Under the pieces are notes generated by a model. It had not been told where the DNA came from. It made no database searches and saw only the letters and a program-made list of their open reading frames with translations. From the NCBI RefSeq assembly GCF_020360975.1, contig NW_025408667.1:10106001-10170000 (forward strand): a DNA stretch of 64,000 nucleotides, in the 5' to 3' direction. This DNA comes from Hirsutella rhossiliensis (Eukaryota; Ascomycota; Sordariomycetes; Hypocreales; Ophiocordycipitaceae). Shown here in pieces: positions 45,600-58,899 of the stretch. A program made the translations under genes and the position numbers. How positions within the stretch are numbered: position 1 is the first letter of the stretch; every line of letters starts with the position of its first letter.

Positions 45600-48500
45600 T
45601 CTTTCCTATATATATCTAAGTAATTACTATATTAATATACTTAAGGAGGCCCTTATAACGGTCTAGTATTATCGCCTTATTAAACTATAGCGGGAAGTTA
45701 GTAAGGTAGAGGGTAGTTTAGTATTATCGGATTATATCTTCCTTAGCGTTCTATTAAGCGGCCTATTCCTTATTTAGCTTTTTAAGTAACTAAGCTTTAT
45801 TTAAGAGGTCGTCCGATCCTATCTAGCTCTAGACCCCCCTTATCTCCTCTACGAGGGGGGGCCTACTAAGTAGTAGTGCCGTTAAGGGCCTACTCTCTCT
45901 CTAGCGTCGCCTCCTCTTAAGTATACCCGCGACTATATTAAATATATATTAGATTTAGCTTAAGAGCCCTAAATCCTTTAACTTCTAAAAGGTATCTATT
46001 ATTCTTTAGTTTAAGTAAAGGTTAATTAAAGGCACCTACGCCTCTACCTTTACTTAGTAGACTAAGGTCGCGCGGTAGGCGCTTATTACTACCTAGAGGT
46101 AAGCTAACTAGTCCTATACTAGGTCCCGCTCGATCCTATATAGTTTCCCCCCTATAGGTATTATCTCGTAGAATATAACTATAGTATAGGAGATTAAGGA
46201 CCGGATTACCTTACTATAGACTTCCTTAGTATATAGTAGGGTATAGCCCTACGTAAATAACGCGAGCTTAGTTAAGGCTATAGTCTAGCGCTTTATCTTT
46301 ACCTAGAGCTTTTTTAAGTACGCCTTTTAGTATAGTTTCTAGTATACTTAAACCCTTAGTAAGCGGGCCTCCTAGACCGGTATTACTACGTTAGTCTTAA
46401 GGTAAACTAGCGTTATTATTGCTTATCTCCTCTATATAAAGTATATTAACTTACTCTTCGATAGTTTAAAAGTAACCGCAAACTTAGCCGCTTACTCTAC
46501 GTATACCTTCTAGGCCTCCTTTAAGCGTACTACTATTATAGCCTTATTAGGTCTAATACTAACTATATTTATATCGTTAGTAAAGCTAATAGTATAAATA
46601 CTATATATTATACTAAGCCTCTTATATAAGGGGGTTATATAGTATAGAAATAGGATCGGGGATAGGGGGGAGCCCTAAGGGACTCCTATTAGTACTTAAG
46701 TTAGCTCTAAGGTCCTCCTATTAAAGTAAAGGGTTAATCTTCTATTACTTATAAAGCTTTATATTAAGCTTATAAGCTATCTAAGGTATCCTTAAAGCTC
46801 TAGTTCCCTTATAAGCTTATTATAGTTAACTATATTAAATACGCCCTTAATATCTAGCTATAAGAACGATACGATGCCCCTTTAAGCTTAGGTCGCGTAT
46901 ACTAGTTTTATTACTAGTAGGATCGCCGCCTTTATAGAGCGCTCCCTCTTATTCCCTATTTATCTATTTAGTATAATACTATTTACCTTTATAGCTCCCG
47001 CGATCCTTTAAGCGAGTATCTACTTAAGTACTTTCCTTATTATAGGTAGGAGGGAAATTAGTCTCTATCCCCTTACTATATAGTAAGCTTCCAGCCTCTT
47101 ACTTAGCTTCTAGATTACTACTACGTTTACGTTATAGAACTATTCTAAGAAATATAAGAGCTAGGTATAGGCGTTAAAGATTATAGCTAGTTACTAGACT
47201 AAGGCTAGTCTATACTTCTTAATAAACCTTAAAGGGACGCTATTTAGACCCGCTACTTTCTAGCTTACTATCTTACCTAGCGCTACTATAACGTTAGCTA
47301 GCTAGATTTATTAATTAACTATAAGGGTCGCCTCGGCTATAGGCCGGGGTAGCCCTTAGGTCGTGCTAGCCTTTAATAGGAAGAACTTAGCGGCTAATAA
47401 CTAAGCCTTCCCTTTAAAGGTTTCTATTAGTTAGTCTTTACCCTCCTTAACTAATAGCGGGATATAGGTCGGTTTTAAGGGTAGCTTACTATAGAGTCTA
47501 GCTTACCTCTCTACGTTTTAGAGCTTAGTATTATTAGCGCTAAATTCCTCTAAGAACTCGCGCTAATAGGCCCTCCTCGCCTTATAGACGGTCTACTTTT
47601 AAGCTATAAACGTCTTATATAAGTCTTCTTAGTTCGCCTTACTCCTTTCCCGCTTATACTTCCTCCTTACCCTCTTAGCCTCTCTCGTTACCCTTTTTAC
47701 CTTTAAGGTAAACTATACGTTGCCCTTAAGTAATACTCGCCCTTAGCGCGGAATTATAGCTATTGCGATCTACGTTAAAGTAGCAAAGATATAGTTTAGG
47801 TCTTAGTCGATATCCTTAGGCGTCTAAAGCGTTAGCTAGTATAGTCTTAGCTAAGATATAGTCTTAGCTTTAACTAGCTTTACTTCCGCTTCTTTTTACC
47901 TTAAGGTCGGTTTAAGTACTTAGGCCTAGGTATCGACCTATAGTATAATAGTCTAAGGGATATAGTCTAACTTAGTTAGGTCTAGGTTAGGCCTAGTATA
48001 TTATATCCTAGTCTCTAGCGTTACTTAAGCTAGGTCGATAGTACTATCCCTTTAGCTATAGATAAATCTTATATACTCCCCTCTTAGGGTAGTAAGTTTA
48101 AGTCGTAATCTTATCGCCTCTTATATAAGTTATATTACGTTATCTAAGGTTTTATTATATCTATCTTAGAGCGGGTAGTAGATATTAAAGTCCCTTACTA
48201 TTACTATAAGGTACTTTAGTTTAATTACGCTTAGGTTATATAATACTCTAGCTCTCGCGGCCCTTAGTAGTAAGTAAATTGCTTATAGTTTAGTACTATC
48301 CCCGAAAATTACCTTATTTTAGTCTAGCCTAGACCGGGGCGACTAAGTCCCTAGCCCGAGCCTTTTATATATATATAGCGCGTACCTCCCCTCCTTATAG
48401 ACTAGGCTATAAGGCGCCGCTCTAGGGGGGGGGGGGCCGCCTCCTAGTATAGCTTCTACTTCTTATAGTACTATTAAGTTAAAGCCGGCCTAGTAGTAAA

Positions 48501-50050
48501 GCGCTAACTAAGCTAGCTTATATCTCTTTTATATATTTTAAAATAGTACTTTTAGTTATATATAAGTAAGGTTAAGGTAAAAGGGGTCGTCTATATAAGG
48601 AGGGAGGCGCTCTATCTCCTAGCGCTTCTCTATCTACTATACTTATAAATATCGTTTATACTTAGTTTAGCCTCCTTAGCCTTACTCGCTAGTAGGTATC
48701 TTAAGCTCGACCTCTTATCTTAGCACGGTCTACTTAGTCCTTACTTCTAGACCGCGGTCGATTTAAGAACGCCCTAGGTTTCGATAGTAAGGAGCACCTA
48801 TTACTTAGCGTACGTTTAAGTATTCGCGAACTATTAAGGTTATTATAGGTAGTTTTCCCTTACTTTTTCCTAGGCTTTATTTACTATAAAGTAAGTTTAG
48901 GTCTATAATAAGTAGTCCCCTTAATATAAGATATAGTTATAGGGGATTTTGCCCTTCTTAGCTTTATATTTATCCTTACCTTTATTATATACTATACTCC
49001 TATATTAGCTATAGAGTTATATCGATATATACTATCTAGTAATATAGCTATACCTATAATAATTATAGTACCTCTATAATTAGACCGACTTATTATAAGG
49101 TTTATATTAAAAGATTTATACTTTAAGGACTACGCTTAGGTTATAGAGCTTATTAGCCTCTTTTAAGCTATTAACCTTAATAAGTATAGTTATCGCCGTC
49201 GATATCTTAGATTAAGGGTATAGCGCCTAAGCTTAAAGGACCTTAACTTTATTTACTTTTATAATCTTATAAAGTAATCGCTCCTTATCTACTATCGCTA
49301 CCCTTAAAAGGATATTCTTAGCGACTACTATATACGCGTAGTAGGTAATTATAGCCTCTAGTCTAAATATAGCCTTAACCTAGCCTTAGTCCCTTTAATA
49401 GGCTCTTACCGCGGTATTAAATATAACCGCGATATCTCCGCTTTAAAGGCGCCTCGCCGCTATAGCGCTTATAGCTTTTAAGGCTATATTTACCGCCTTT
49501 ACTATATCCTTTAGTTCGCGGCTTAGGATTTTAGGCGGTGCCTTAATAAAGACTATAATAATCTTATATTTATAGCGCGGTAGGACCTATTTTACTATAG
49601 CTTTATATTAAGTCGGTCCCTTAGTCCTAGCTATAACCGCGGCCTAGGTTTACTTAGGGCCCCCTAGGCCTAAAGCGATGCCTAGGCGGAGTTCTTCCTT
49701 AACTACCTCCTTAATTACTTCCCGGATTATCGTCTTAAAGCTCTTATCCGCGTAGAGCACCGCCGACAACGCGCTACTAGCGCGGCTCTTCGCCTTAAAG
49801 AGCTATTCGACTATTGCTTATACCCTACTAAACTATACGCTTAGGACGAAGCCCGCGAGTTTATCGTATACTACTTTTTCTATAGGGTCGCTCGGCGCCC
49901 GGGCTAGTATCGCATCGCTGCTTTAGGTTTATTAACTCGCCCTATCGGGGTATATAAATTTAGGTGGCGTCTCTTCGCGCTACGCGCTCTAATCGAGCCC
50001 GGTGCGTCGATAGCCGCTACTACGTCTACCTACCCCTTAGCCTCGGCGTA
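45600..50050 (-). mobile_element. Tad-like LINE (non-LTR retrotransposon), RIP-degraded
   Basis: Read right to left. ORF1-like sequence lies at about 49900-49100 (TIIREVIKEVVKEELRLGIA, LPRYKYKIIIVFIKAPPKI, LKDIVKAVNIAL, IAARRL...GDIAVIF). An endonuclease follows near 48220-48000 (IVRDFNIYYPL, then RDSTIDLA). The reverse transcriptase lies at about 46700-46480, with SPLGLPPIPDPI and the catalytic loop TISFTNDINIV (normally F-x-DD), then FKLSKSKLIYFI. This order fits Tad-clade elements. Stops at former Gln/Trp codons occur throughout. Boundaries are approximate. Confidence 0.75.
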
Positions 50051-50384
50051 GCATCGTTACTAAGGGTAATTAATACCGCTAAATTAATTCCTAGTATTAG
50101 TTAGTATTTTAGTCGTGATGCGCACCCGCTATAGGCGTATATCGGTTTCGCGAGAAGTTTTTTTAAACTATTTATTATTATTAATGCCCTTAAAAGACTT
50201 AAATAACTTGCCCTACCTATCTAAACCCTTTCTATTAATTTCCCCTAAGCGCATCTTATATATACTTCCCGTATCTCTCTTTGTGAGAATTATAGGTGGC
50301 GATAAAACCTGATCGGTGATGTAATAAAGTGAAATAAGACGGCTTTGACCTTGCCGTTTATTCCTGCAAGTGTAGATCTTAATA
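50051..50384. repeat. Repeat fragment and boundary to the gene island
   Basis: The stretch 50190-50290 resembles 16690-16800 (shared TGCCCTACCTATCTAA and CTTATATCTCTCTTT-like parts). Normal composition starts near 50300. The downstream NACHT-WD40 gene stops right after this boundary, so the repeat probably truncated it. Confidence 0.5.
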
Positions 50385-53300
50385 CTACTTAAAAGCGTCA
50401 ATGCGATACGCTAAGGCCCCGCTGTAAGCATCCCAGACATGAATGGAACAGTCGCAAGAGCCCACTGCGAGAAATCTAGAGTCAGGACTAATCGATACAC
50501 TTAGAGGGACGTGGTCGAGCTGGAATAATTGATGCATCTCGCTTGATGAGAGGTGCCAGATTCGAGCCGTCTTATCGACGCTCACCGAGGCCACGTACGC
50601 GCCGTGGGGTGCATAATCGACAGCATATACTCCCAGCTGGTGATCCTCAAAGGCATTGAGAATGGCCTGGGAAGTATGAGACCAGACCTAGTCGAATCAT
50701 TAGTTTGACGTGCCCTTTCATCAGCGCAAGATGCATTCTCACCCTTACAAGTCCATCCTCTGCGCCAGTAAGAAGCCGTGTTCCGCATGGTCCGAAGCAC
50801 AATGATTGAACGACGCTTGCGTGGCCCAAGAAGCATAGACTCTTCCCCGTCTGCAGATCGAACACTCGGGCAACTTTTCTAGATCCTGTTGCAAGTAGTC
50901 TGCCTTGTGGATCGATAGCAACAGAGCACACCGAGTCGATATGCATAAGCGTATGTTCCAAATGAACATCAATCACGGGTTTCTCTCGAATGTTGACGAT
51001 GGCACTCCAATCCTCCGCTGGTAATTGGCTCCATAGGCTTGATGCGTTCAATCGTTTGAAGCAATCATCCATCTCCTCCAGTTTTTTCATGTCCTCAGGC
51101 AAGGAGAAGTCCATCTTTTCTGTTCGGGGGGCTGAAGTCAGGGAATTTCTAGACCAAGGATGGCGCACTTCACGGTCAAGAGACATTGCAACCCCCCGCA
51201 CTCGAGGTGGGACAAAGATGCTGCCCCCGGGTTCAGTCATAGCCAGCAGTGAGCTCACGCAATTATTGAACTGTGATGACATGTCGCTGAGTAGTGTCGG
51301 GTCTCGTCTCCCGGATAGAATTTCAAACTCTTGGCCCAGTTAGCCCTGCCCGTACTTTCGGTTTTGAGGAGCTGCGATACATGAAGAACTGGAGGACTTT
51401 CATAAAAGTGATTATCTGGTTGCTGAGGGTTCTGGCTGGTGTATGCCTACCTTCACCAGTTTCTGCCGACTCTACTTTGCAATACGCTCGAAAGGTCAAA
51501 AGAGAAGCACATAAAGGCTTGATAGGAAGATGAGACAGCGCGGCGAGGCGGGCATCTTCGGCACGCCGAGACGGATCATCAATACTGACGACCCTGTCGA
51601 GTTTCAGGGCTGCCTGCTCATGGGAAGAGTAAAGGCTCGCCAGCATCTGGCCCAGAGGTGAGTCTGGGATAATGCTAAAAAGCGTGGCGCAATCGAGGAG
51701 ATGCTCAATGCAAAAGTCGGCTGCGTATGGGAGCAATGCATGCGAGCCGCTCACTACCAAGTGAAGCTTGTAGGCCTCGTCGCTGGCTAGATCAACGAGC
51801 ACCAAGCTCTGTCTGAGCACTGCAGCACAAGAAAAGGCAATTGCGCTCTGCCAAGTGCTTAGCAGATGCTCAAACTTAGTCCTGAGGTATCTATACAATA
51901 CTCGTTAGTAGTTGCCGTTCCAATTGTCATGTAGTGTAGAGGTCGGAGCAAGCATACTCCTGCGCTGTAAAGTGAATGAACACAATGCTGCCATCGTGTA
52001 ACTCCTCCACCAATAGCTTGCACTTGTTGATAGCGCCTAGATCAACCCTGTTCCATTCAGTGAGAACTAGCGTGTCGGGAGTCAGCGCCAAGCCGTGAAC
52101 AATCTCGTAGCGTTTGAGTAGTCTCTTTCCGAAAGTTACCCAAGCAAGAATTGTCATCATCTTCTCAGCTCGCTTGTCGGCCTGCTTCTAGCAGAGCAAG
52201 TCCAGAATCTAGTCGTATAACTCCGGAAGCTCCCGGAGTATCGTTGTGATTGCTTCACTGAGCTCCAACAGGCTGTCGACGTCGCATACAGAGTTCAACA
52301 CAAGTCTCGCCCACAAAAACATCCCTGAAACTATTAGCTCAAGCCCATAGTACGCAGCATGGGAACAAACCGTCAGATTTCTTCACAATAATTTAGGCTA
52401 TGTCGTCAGTCGTGTTGTCGTCGACCCGCAAACGGCTTCTGGGCAACAAGCTCCTGTATTTCGGATTTGGCAAAATGGTATATGGCCTTGTCGACGAACT
52501 CGCGCTGTGTCATGAGTGAAAAGACAGCAAGACGTCTCGCCTTTCTATGGATGGCGTGATTGATTTCCGAGATGTCACGGCTGCAGATCAACAACTTGCA
52601 GTTTGCCGGCGAGTTTATTGATACGAGCTGAACGAGATTGTCGACAAGCAAACTTTGCTCTGATGTCTCGCACTCGTCAAGACCATCAACCACAATGCGG
52701 CAGAGAGACGCTCCTTGGATAAGGCATGGCTTGTCGGGAGACCCTACGAGCATTTCGCGGAGGACCTTCAAGGAAGGTTTCTGGCATTTTTCCACGAAGT
52801 TGGCGAATGCAACAGCAATTAGGTTGGGGTTGCTGTCAATGAGCCTTAGAACAAAGGCTTTTAGAACCTTGGGCGCTGAATCATGACCGTTATACTTGCA
52901 GAAGTAAAACATAAGTGTGATATCCTCCCGGCCTTGTAGTGAGTCGAGCAGGCTGGCACAGATGACAGTTTTTCCTGGATAAGGCCCGTGTGTCAATGAA
53001 AAGTCTTCTCGGCCAGGAATGTCGAGGCATACCTGCTCCGGGCTTTCCATGGAGCCACAGCACAGGGTTCTTAGTGTCAGCCTTCAACCATGATTCAATC
53101 ATCGGGGTTTTGCGCATCCAGTCGCAGCTACCCTTGGCACAATCTTGCAAAAGCCGTTCACAGTCATCATCTTGCGATGGTTGGTCGATGTCAAGCCAAG
53201 ATATCACCGAGGACCGTTGACGAAATAGCCTTCCGTTCTCCTTTGCGGCCGTCTCAGCGGCCATCGTCTCTCTCCACTTTTTAGCTTCGACAATGTCGAT

Positions 53301-54080
53301 GGTGGTTGCTTCCTGGCTTATCGAAGTGCTATGACGAGCCAGACTGTCGAGGATTGCATTAAACCGCACGTCAAAGTTTGCCCATGTTGTCATAAAGAAG
53401 AATTTCCAGGCTACAGCAACATTCAGTATTCGACAACGAGAAGCTTGTTTTGTGGCCTCACATTTTCTCCTCACGAACTTGTAAGCTCTTCTGTGAAATT
53501 CAAGCACATCGGCGTAGTAGAGTGCCAGCTTCTCGAACATGGCTGGACTATCCTTGAAGGTGTCTGCCAGTAAGTTGAGGCGCGGAAGCGTTCCGGCGAT
53601 CTTGTCATATGCATCGATAAGTTTGTCGAAGGCCAACATGTAGTCGGACGTGGCCTGACGATGTCAATATCTTGCCCCCAATGCTATGCTTACTTGCACG
53701 GCACGCACCTGCAACATCAGCTTGTACGGTGCCTATTGGAGTCATTAGCTATTATTGGCTAATGTAGAGAACTGTTACAGCCGGAAAAAGTCAACGCACC
53801 CAGATCCACGGCAGGTACGGGCTGACTCCATTGCTAAGGGCTTCAATGTTTCCGGCATACTTCTGCAAGCCCTGGACAAAGCGGTCGAGCTTGGCATGTT
53901 TCTATTCTCTCGCCTTCGCTGGATGACGCGCATTGCTTCAGTGACGTCGTCGACCCGGGTCCTCTGGATCTGAGCCTGGTCTTCAGGGCTCACCGTCTCC
54001 TTGAACCGCTCGACAGCCTCGGTGACCAGAAGGAAGGCCGACAGTTGCGCCGCATTCCTGCTCGAACTTTGACTTGCCAT
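50385..54080 (-). pseudogene. NACHT-WD40 (NWD, NLR-like STAND) protein, inactivated
   Basis: The N-terminal exon starts at 54080 (MASQSSSRNAAQLSAFLLV). It suffers a frame change near 53905: the homologous continuation AKLDRFVQGLQKYAGNIEAL is in another frame. Then come a helical region (FDKLIDAYDKIAGTLPRLNL), the P-loop GKPGAGKT formed across a 58-nt intron (53032-52975), a Walker B region RIVVDGLDECE and LLICSRDIS. After NACHT the winged-helix/helical part has two in-frame TAG codons (near 52215 and 52195, around YDxILDLLCx). WD40 repeats follow: SVCSVAIDPQGRLLATGS, VVQSLCFGPCGTRLLTGAED and DYAPHGAYVASVSVDKTARI, then SISPDSRFLAVGSCDCSIHV. The gene ends at 50385 with only about four repeats where family members often have seven or more. 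Such proteins detect non-self or pathogens and trigger cell death; this copy cannot do so. Confidence 0.88.
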
Positions 54081-54736
54081 GATTAGTAGCCTCGGCGACT
54101 AAAGCGCGGAATGTGGTTGTTGATCAGCTCCTCTTCTTGTAGACGGGGCTTCGTATCGAGAATTGAATATTCTTTGGCGGCTACATTACAACAATGACGC
54201 TTCCTGCACCAGGCTGTGGTTTCGGCTGTGCAGAGAGAGCGGGCATGTCACGGGACTATCGACGCATAACCACGTCTGCGGCTGGGGATGTTCCTCCAAG
54301 GGTAGAAACCATAGGCTCTTGGGTGACCAGTGGCAGCTACAGGACATGATGGCCAGTGGCTGTGCTGCAGCTTGCAGCCAACGACTTGGTATACAGTGTC
54401 AGCATGCACCCGCACGACTCCCTGCTCGGCAGGTCGCCAAGGCCGGGCAGAGGCAAAAGGGGCAGCAAGGTGAGGGAATTTGGAGTAAGAAGGCTTGTGC
54501 GAAGACGGCAGAGTGATCAAGCCTTTGATTGATCGGAGGGTGTGCCTTTGTACGAGATCAATCCTACTACCCGGCCTGATACGTCTGACGGCCGACCCTT
54601 CAAGGAGTCGTCCAATGCCAGTGAAGCACGAAATATCCCTGGTCTGTTGTCTGTTATTAACAGATATTGGGTGGAGGTTACCGAGGCTCATTGGTCCTCG
54701 TGTTTCGGCAAAAGGCTAGCCAAGAGCTGTTTGTTC
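54081..54736. other. Intergenic between the NWD pseudogene and the MITE
   Basis: Normal-composition DNA upstream of the NWD start. Several overlapping 60-150-codon frames on both strands lack any motif and are not annotated. Confidence 0.4.
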
Positions 54737-54836
54737 CTGTCAAGCTGGTAAAATACCGCTACACCATGCAAAATGAGGGCACCCCCAATAGAGGTGTTAC
54801 TAACGCGTATTATAGGCCCTTTTCTTGTCCTGACAG
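54737..54836 (+). mobile_element. 100-bp MITE, copy B
   Basis: Ends CTGTCA...TGACAG, flanked on both sides by TTC (3-bp target duplication). It is near-identical to copy A at 25410-25507 in reverse. It lies at the 3' end of the helicase gene on the opposite strand and contributes that gene's last codons or 3' UTR. Confidence 0.88.
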
Positions 54837-57709
54837 TTCCCCTTTGCTGCGACTATGGACTTCGAGAAAGTGAGTACATCTGAAGCTATGGTTGCAAGAT
54901 ACCAAACGTACCTCCTCGATGGACTCGGCCACGATATAACGCATTGTAACTACAGGATGTTGCTGTCCCATCCTGTGAACGCGGGCAAGAGCCTGGTTCT
55001 CGACTGCAGGATTCCACTGAGGTTCAAGTAGATGCACCCGAGAAGCGCGCGTCAAGTCGAGTCTGCCAGCCATCAACACCCTCGTTATCAATAGCGACTG
55101 GGCCGTCCTCTTCTTACCCAACTCCGCCACTAGAGACCGTGACGAGCATGACCTTGATGTTGTCATCTGCGCGGAACTGCTCCATGGCCGTGATTCTAGC
55201 CGAAGGGGGCACCGACCCGTCAAATTGAACGCACCAGATGCCGGCCTCTTCGAGAGCGCATTGGACCATGCGCAAGCTGGTGATCCAAAAAGAGAAGACG
55301 ACACTAACACGCCGTGAATTGTTGGTTTCGGACCCCATATAGCAGTTTTGTAACGGACCCTTTTTCACTTGGACTTGCCAAGACCTCGTGGACGAGAGCA
55401 TTGACCTTGCTCGAGACTATGCCTTGACCAAGCTGGGCTGGAGTGCAGTGTCCCTCGAGAGCCTTTTGCATCAAGTACGAGGGAACAGCTTGCAGCAGAC
55501 AGGGGGAGTAACCGTTGCATGTACAACCCGTGGCCGCTTTGTAGCCGCCGAGGGCGGCACAGGCGTTACAGTAAACCTGACAGCATTGAGAAAAGTAAGC
55601 GCCTTGAGCGATTTCCGAAGAAGCCTGCGTGTCGGTTGCGTCTACAATCTGTCGGCATTTGGTGCAGATGGTGCCTCCTAGAGCGACGTCAGACGCAACA
55701 ATGCTTGCAGCAGAATCAGGCCCGGGCGTCACTACAGGGCGCTTCCTGCTGGTTGCCAGTGTAGTCGACTTTGATGCCAAGCCCAAGTTGCAAAATACGC
55801 GCAGCTTGTTGATCAACTGGATTGTGCTGAACTGGGCCGGGACTCTTCCCGAACTCTGATCGTCATCAAGGAACGACTGAAATCCGCCTTCGATTCTCCG
55901 GTACTCTCGCTTCTCATCTGGGGAAAATCTCACAGTCCGCACAAGGTCCTGCCTTGAAGGAAGCACAATCACCTCTTTGGAGCGGCGGAGCATGATGGGG
56001 TGGCACAATGCTTTCAATCTCCTTGTTCCCTCTGCAATGTCATTTCCGCGAAAGTATTTGGCGATGTCGTGGTCAAAGGCCTTGGCATCGTCATACGGTT
56101 GGAATTGCAGAAACCGTAAAAGACCCGCAATGTCGGTGACGCTGTTTTGGATTGGGGTCCCGGTGATTGCCCAGCGCGAGAGAGCCTTGAGCGATGCAAT
56201 TGCGGTTGACGTTGCTATCTGGTTCCGCACTTGGTGGGCTGTGCAAGTATCGTCAGTATAGCCATAGCAGCATGGTGAGGCTTCTCACAAACCTTCGTCG
56301 AGGATAATTCTGCGCCAATACTTATCAAAAAGGACGCCCCCCGCACACATTCCTTCGCGTCTCTTAAACTCAGCCTGTACGGTGGAGTATGTGGTGAGCA
56401 CGATATCGGGCCAGGCCGATGTTGGAGGGTTCAAGATCTTGTTTTGGCGATGGTGTCTGGCCCAGGACAGAGTCCCGGAGTGCAAGTGACTGGCACAGGT
56501 TAGGATTCCGATCCGTCATTCAGACATGGCATTGCTTCGGGTCAAACCTCTCGAGTTGGCTCTCCCAAACAGCCATGACTGAGGAGGAGGCCGGAGTCAG
56601 CTGCCATTGGGGAAGAGTGTGAGGAACTGAGCCTCACCATTCAAGGGTACGACGACAAGAGTTGCCCTCGCAACACAAGAGGGCTGTCTCAAAGCTGCCT
56701 TGGGCTTCAGAATGTGAGGTTGAAACTGCTCTTGGGGCTGCTTGCCGGCCGCGATGAGAGCGATCATCTGCAGCGTCTTGCCGAGACCCATTTCATCGGC
56801 GAGGATACCACCGCTCCAGGCGGGTGGCGATGCATCTTGAGATACGCCAGTGATGGTGTTGACGTAGCTGGGATAATGCCTCAGTGTGCGAGGTCAGATG
56901 AAGGATGACAGGTGCTTACGTGGAGGAGCCATTTGCCGATGTCTTGGCTTGCCAGACATGACTGTTGCAACTGCTGTTTTCTCGGTTTACGAAGAAGTAC
57001 AGAGCCTGTTTTTGATGGCTGGCAGAGTCAGCCGCCGCAGAATCGGGATAACGCAGACGTTGCCAACATACCGACGGAGCTCTGTTTTCAGCGCAGCCGG
57101 CTGCTCAAGTTCTGGCAGGCCGTCGGCAGCCTCGAGCGCTCTGAGCGACGCTGACGCGGAGAAATAGTGCCCCAACCCGTGGGGCTGCTCCAGATCGAAC
57201 GTGTTGATGGGATGCTCCGAGAGGCCGGGCAAGCAATGGGGGTTAATGTAAGGCACATTGTGCTCGCAGCTAATGGGGTCCTGGAGATAGTATCTGCACT
57301 GGTCCAAGAAGCCGCCAACGTCATCGGCGAGATCTCGAGGCCCGTATACGATGACAGACGCCAAGGCAACAATTCTCTTGCTGTGGCTTGTCGAGCTTTG
57401 GCTCCGAGCTGCCTCGGCCATCAGCTGTAGGTGTACCGTGTCTTCCCGGGCCAGCGTGGAAAAAGCCTGGGCGGCAGTGTCGTCCAAGCTTCCAACGCAT
57501 GCGCCATCGTGAACCAGTCTGTTGTCGATGAGGTAAACGCGGACGAAAGAGGAGTTGCTAATGACAGTCATGGTGGCTGCAGAGGTGACGGGCAGCTTTT
57601 CGATCTGGAGACAGCAGGAGGTCAGCAGATGGCGCCTGTCGTCTGGTCTGGGCGCTGCTTCACCATGCCATAGCAGACGAGTTTGCTGTCGGTATGCAGA
57701 GGCTCGCAA
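54800..57709 (-). CDS. SNF2-family (RAD5/HLTF-like) helicase with RING-like insert
   Basis: Multi-exon gene starting near 57709. The N-terminal region includes VIVYGPRDLADDVGGFLDQC and a helical arm. The helicase core has motif I GGILADEMGLGKTLQMIALI (about 56800), TLVVVPLN, ADIVLTTY-type sequence PDIVLTTYSTVQ, motif II DEAH (formed across the intron ending near 56260), WAITGTPIQN, a Cys-rich RING-like insert (CTKC...CCQVYCNACAALGG...CTC, about 55700-55530) and the second RecA lobe. That lobe has VVFSFWITSL, QFDGSVPP, SSGGVGLDLTRASRVHLLEP and motif VI RVHRMGQQHPV. Introns with good signals join these; the one before LHSGTLSW is 58 nt with CCTAAC. One junction near 56930-56890 could not be resolved, so a frameshift there is possible. 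The final exon reads into the MITE. Likely nuclear, ATP-driven chromatin or repair function. 3' end approximate. Confidence 0.82.
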
Positions 57710-58653
57710 GTTGCCGAGTCGGGACCGGCTGGGGCAGCCAACGGAGCCGAGATGGGGCCGCTGCTCTCCGGCGTCAGCCGGTCAGTGGGTCCGGGCCCGT
57801 ATCGGCGGCGTTTTGCACAGGGTCCGCGAGCCATTTCCGAGCTCGAGGAGGATCGTCAGTTGTAGACAAAGTTGATGGGGGTGGGACTCGAAGGACAAGG
57901 CTCCCGACTCCTGTGCTCCGCCCCCTCGCCCAACCACGGTAAGCCAGGTGAGGCCCCCCCCCTTGCCGGTGTGCGTTGCGCGGCTGAGTGAGCCAGCCAC
58001 ATCTACTCTCTGCTCTTGGGTCGATACGCAACTGTCCCCACTGTAAGACAGTGATTAGGCGATCGCGAAAGGATATCGGCCTCGCAGAGTGGCGTCGCCA
58101 GACGTAAGTGCTTTCCAGCATCAAGTGTCATCGCCTGTCAGTGAACGTCTTCCCGAATAGAGTGAAGGCGATGCAACAGGCAGACTATGGCTAAACCAAC
58201 TTCCATGTAGCGAGGAGGACATCGATCAGGCCTGGGGGGGCTGTATCTTGATGGCAAGAGGCCGCCTCCAAGCTTTACTACAGGGCCATTGGCACGAGGG
58301 CCGTATCTCCATTTTGGAGCGCATACGAGATACAGTGACTTTCCTCGGTTCCCTGCAGCTACATTCACGCATGCTTCTATGGAAAATGGAACAGCCGAGG
58401 AGGTAGTCGTTTCGGGGCTCATGGCGACTATCTATACTTATCCAAACTTGTACTCGGATTTGTTACTTCATCATGAACGAAAACATCGTCAACAATCTCC
58501 GTAGCAGGGCAAAAGCTGAGGCTTGATGGCTTCTCGAGCGGTAAAGAAACGGGTCTCATTGCTGTCGCCAGTAATGCCTGAAATAATAGACCACTCATCA
58601 GAGTGCCCGAGCCTCGATTGAGCCATCCTCAGTATGGGTGCTCGCTGGCGTAT
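57710..58653. promoter_or_regulatory. Upstream region of the helicase gene and left flank of the PiggyBac relic
   Basis: No supported gene. C-rich and G-rich runs occur (GGCCCCCCCCCTTGCC near 57951-57966). The frames present are mutually overlapping and motif-free. Confidence 0.35.
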
Positions 58654-58677
58654 CCCTTTGAGTGCGGAGGGACCGCA
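58654..58677. repeat. PiggyBac left terminal inverted repeat
   Basis: 24 bp, exact reverse complement of 60724-60747. Confidence 0.9.
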
Positions 58678-58899
58678 GGAGGGTCACGGGCCCCACAATA
58701 CGTAGCTACATGTCAGATACAACTTCAGGGGCTTACAGCATCAGCAAAACCTACAACAGTTAATTTTTCTAGTAACTATATTTAAATTAAGCTCTATAGC
58801 TTCGCAATAAGATCCATAAGCTTCGCAGGTAGCTATTCTAGCTATAAATAGCTTCGAATATACCCTTTATACACGGCTTAACTACTATCAGCGCGAGCA

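Noticed and set aside
54248..54691. 147-residue minus-strand frame between the NWD pseudogene and the helicase
   Set aside because: Several frames on both strands overlap here, none has motifs, and no splice signal links it to a neighbour.
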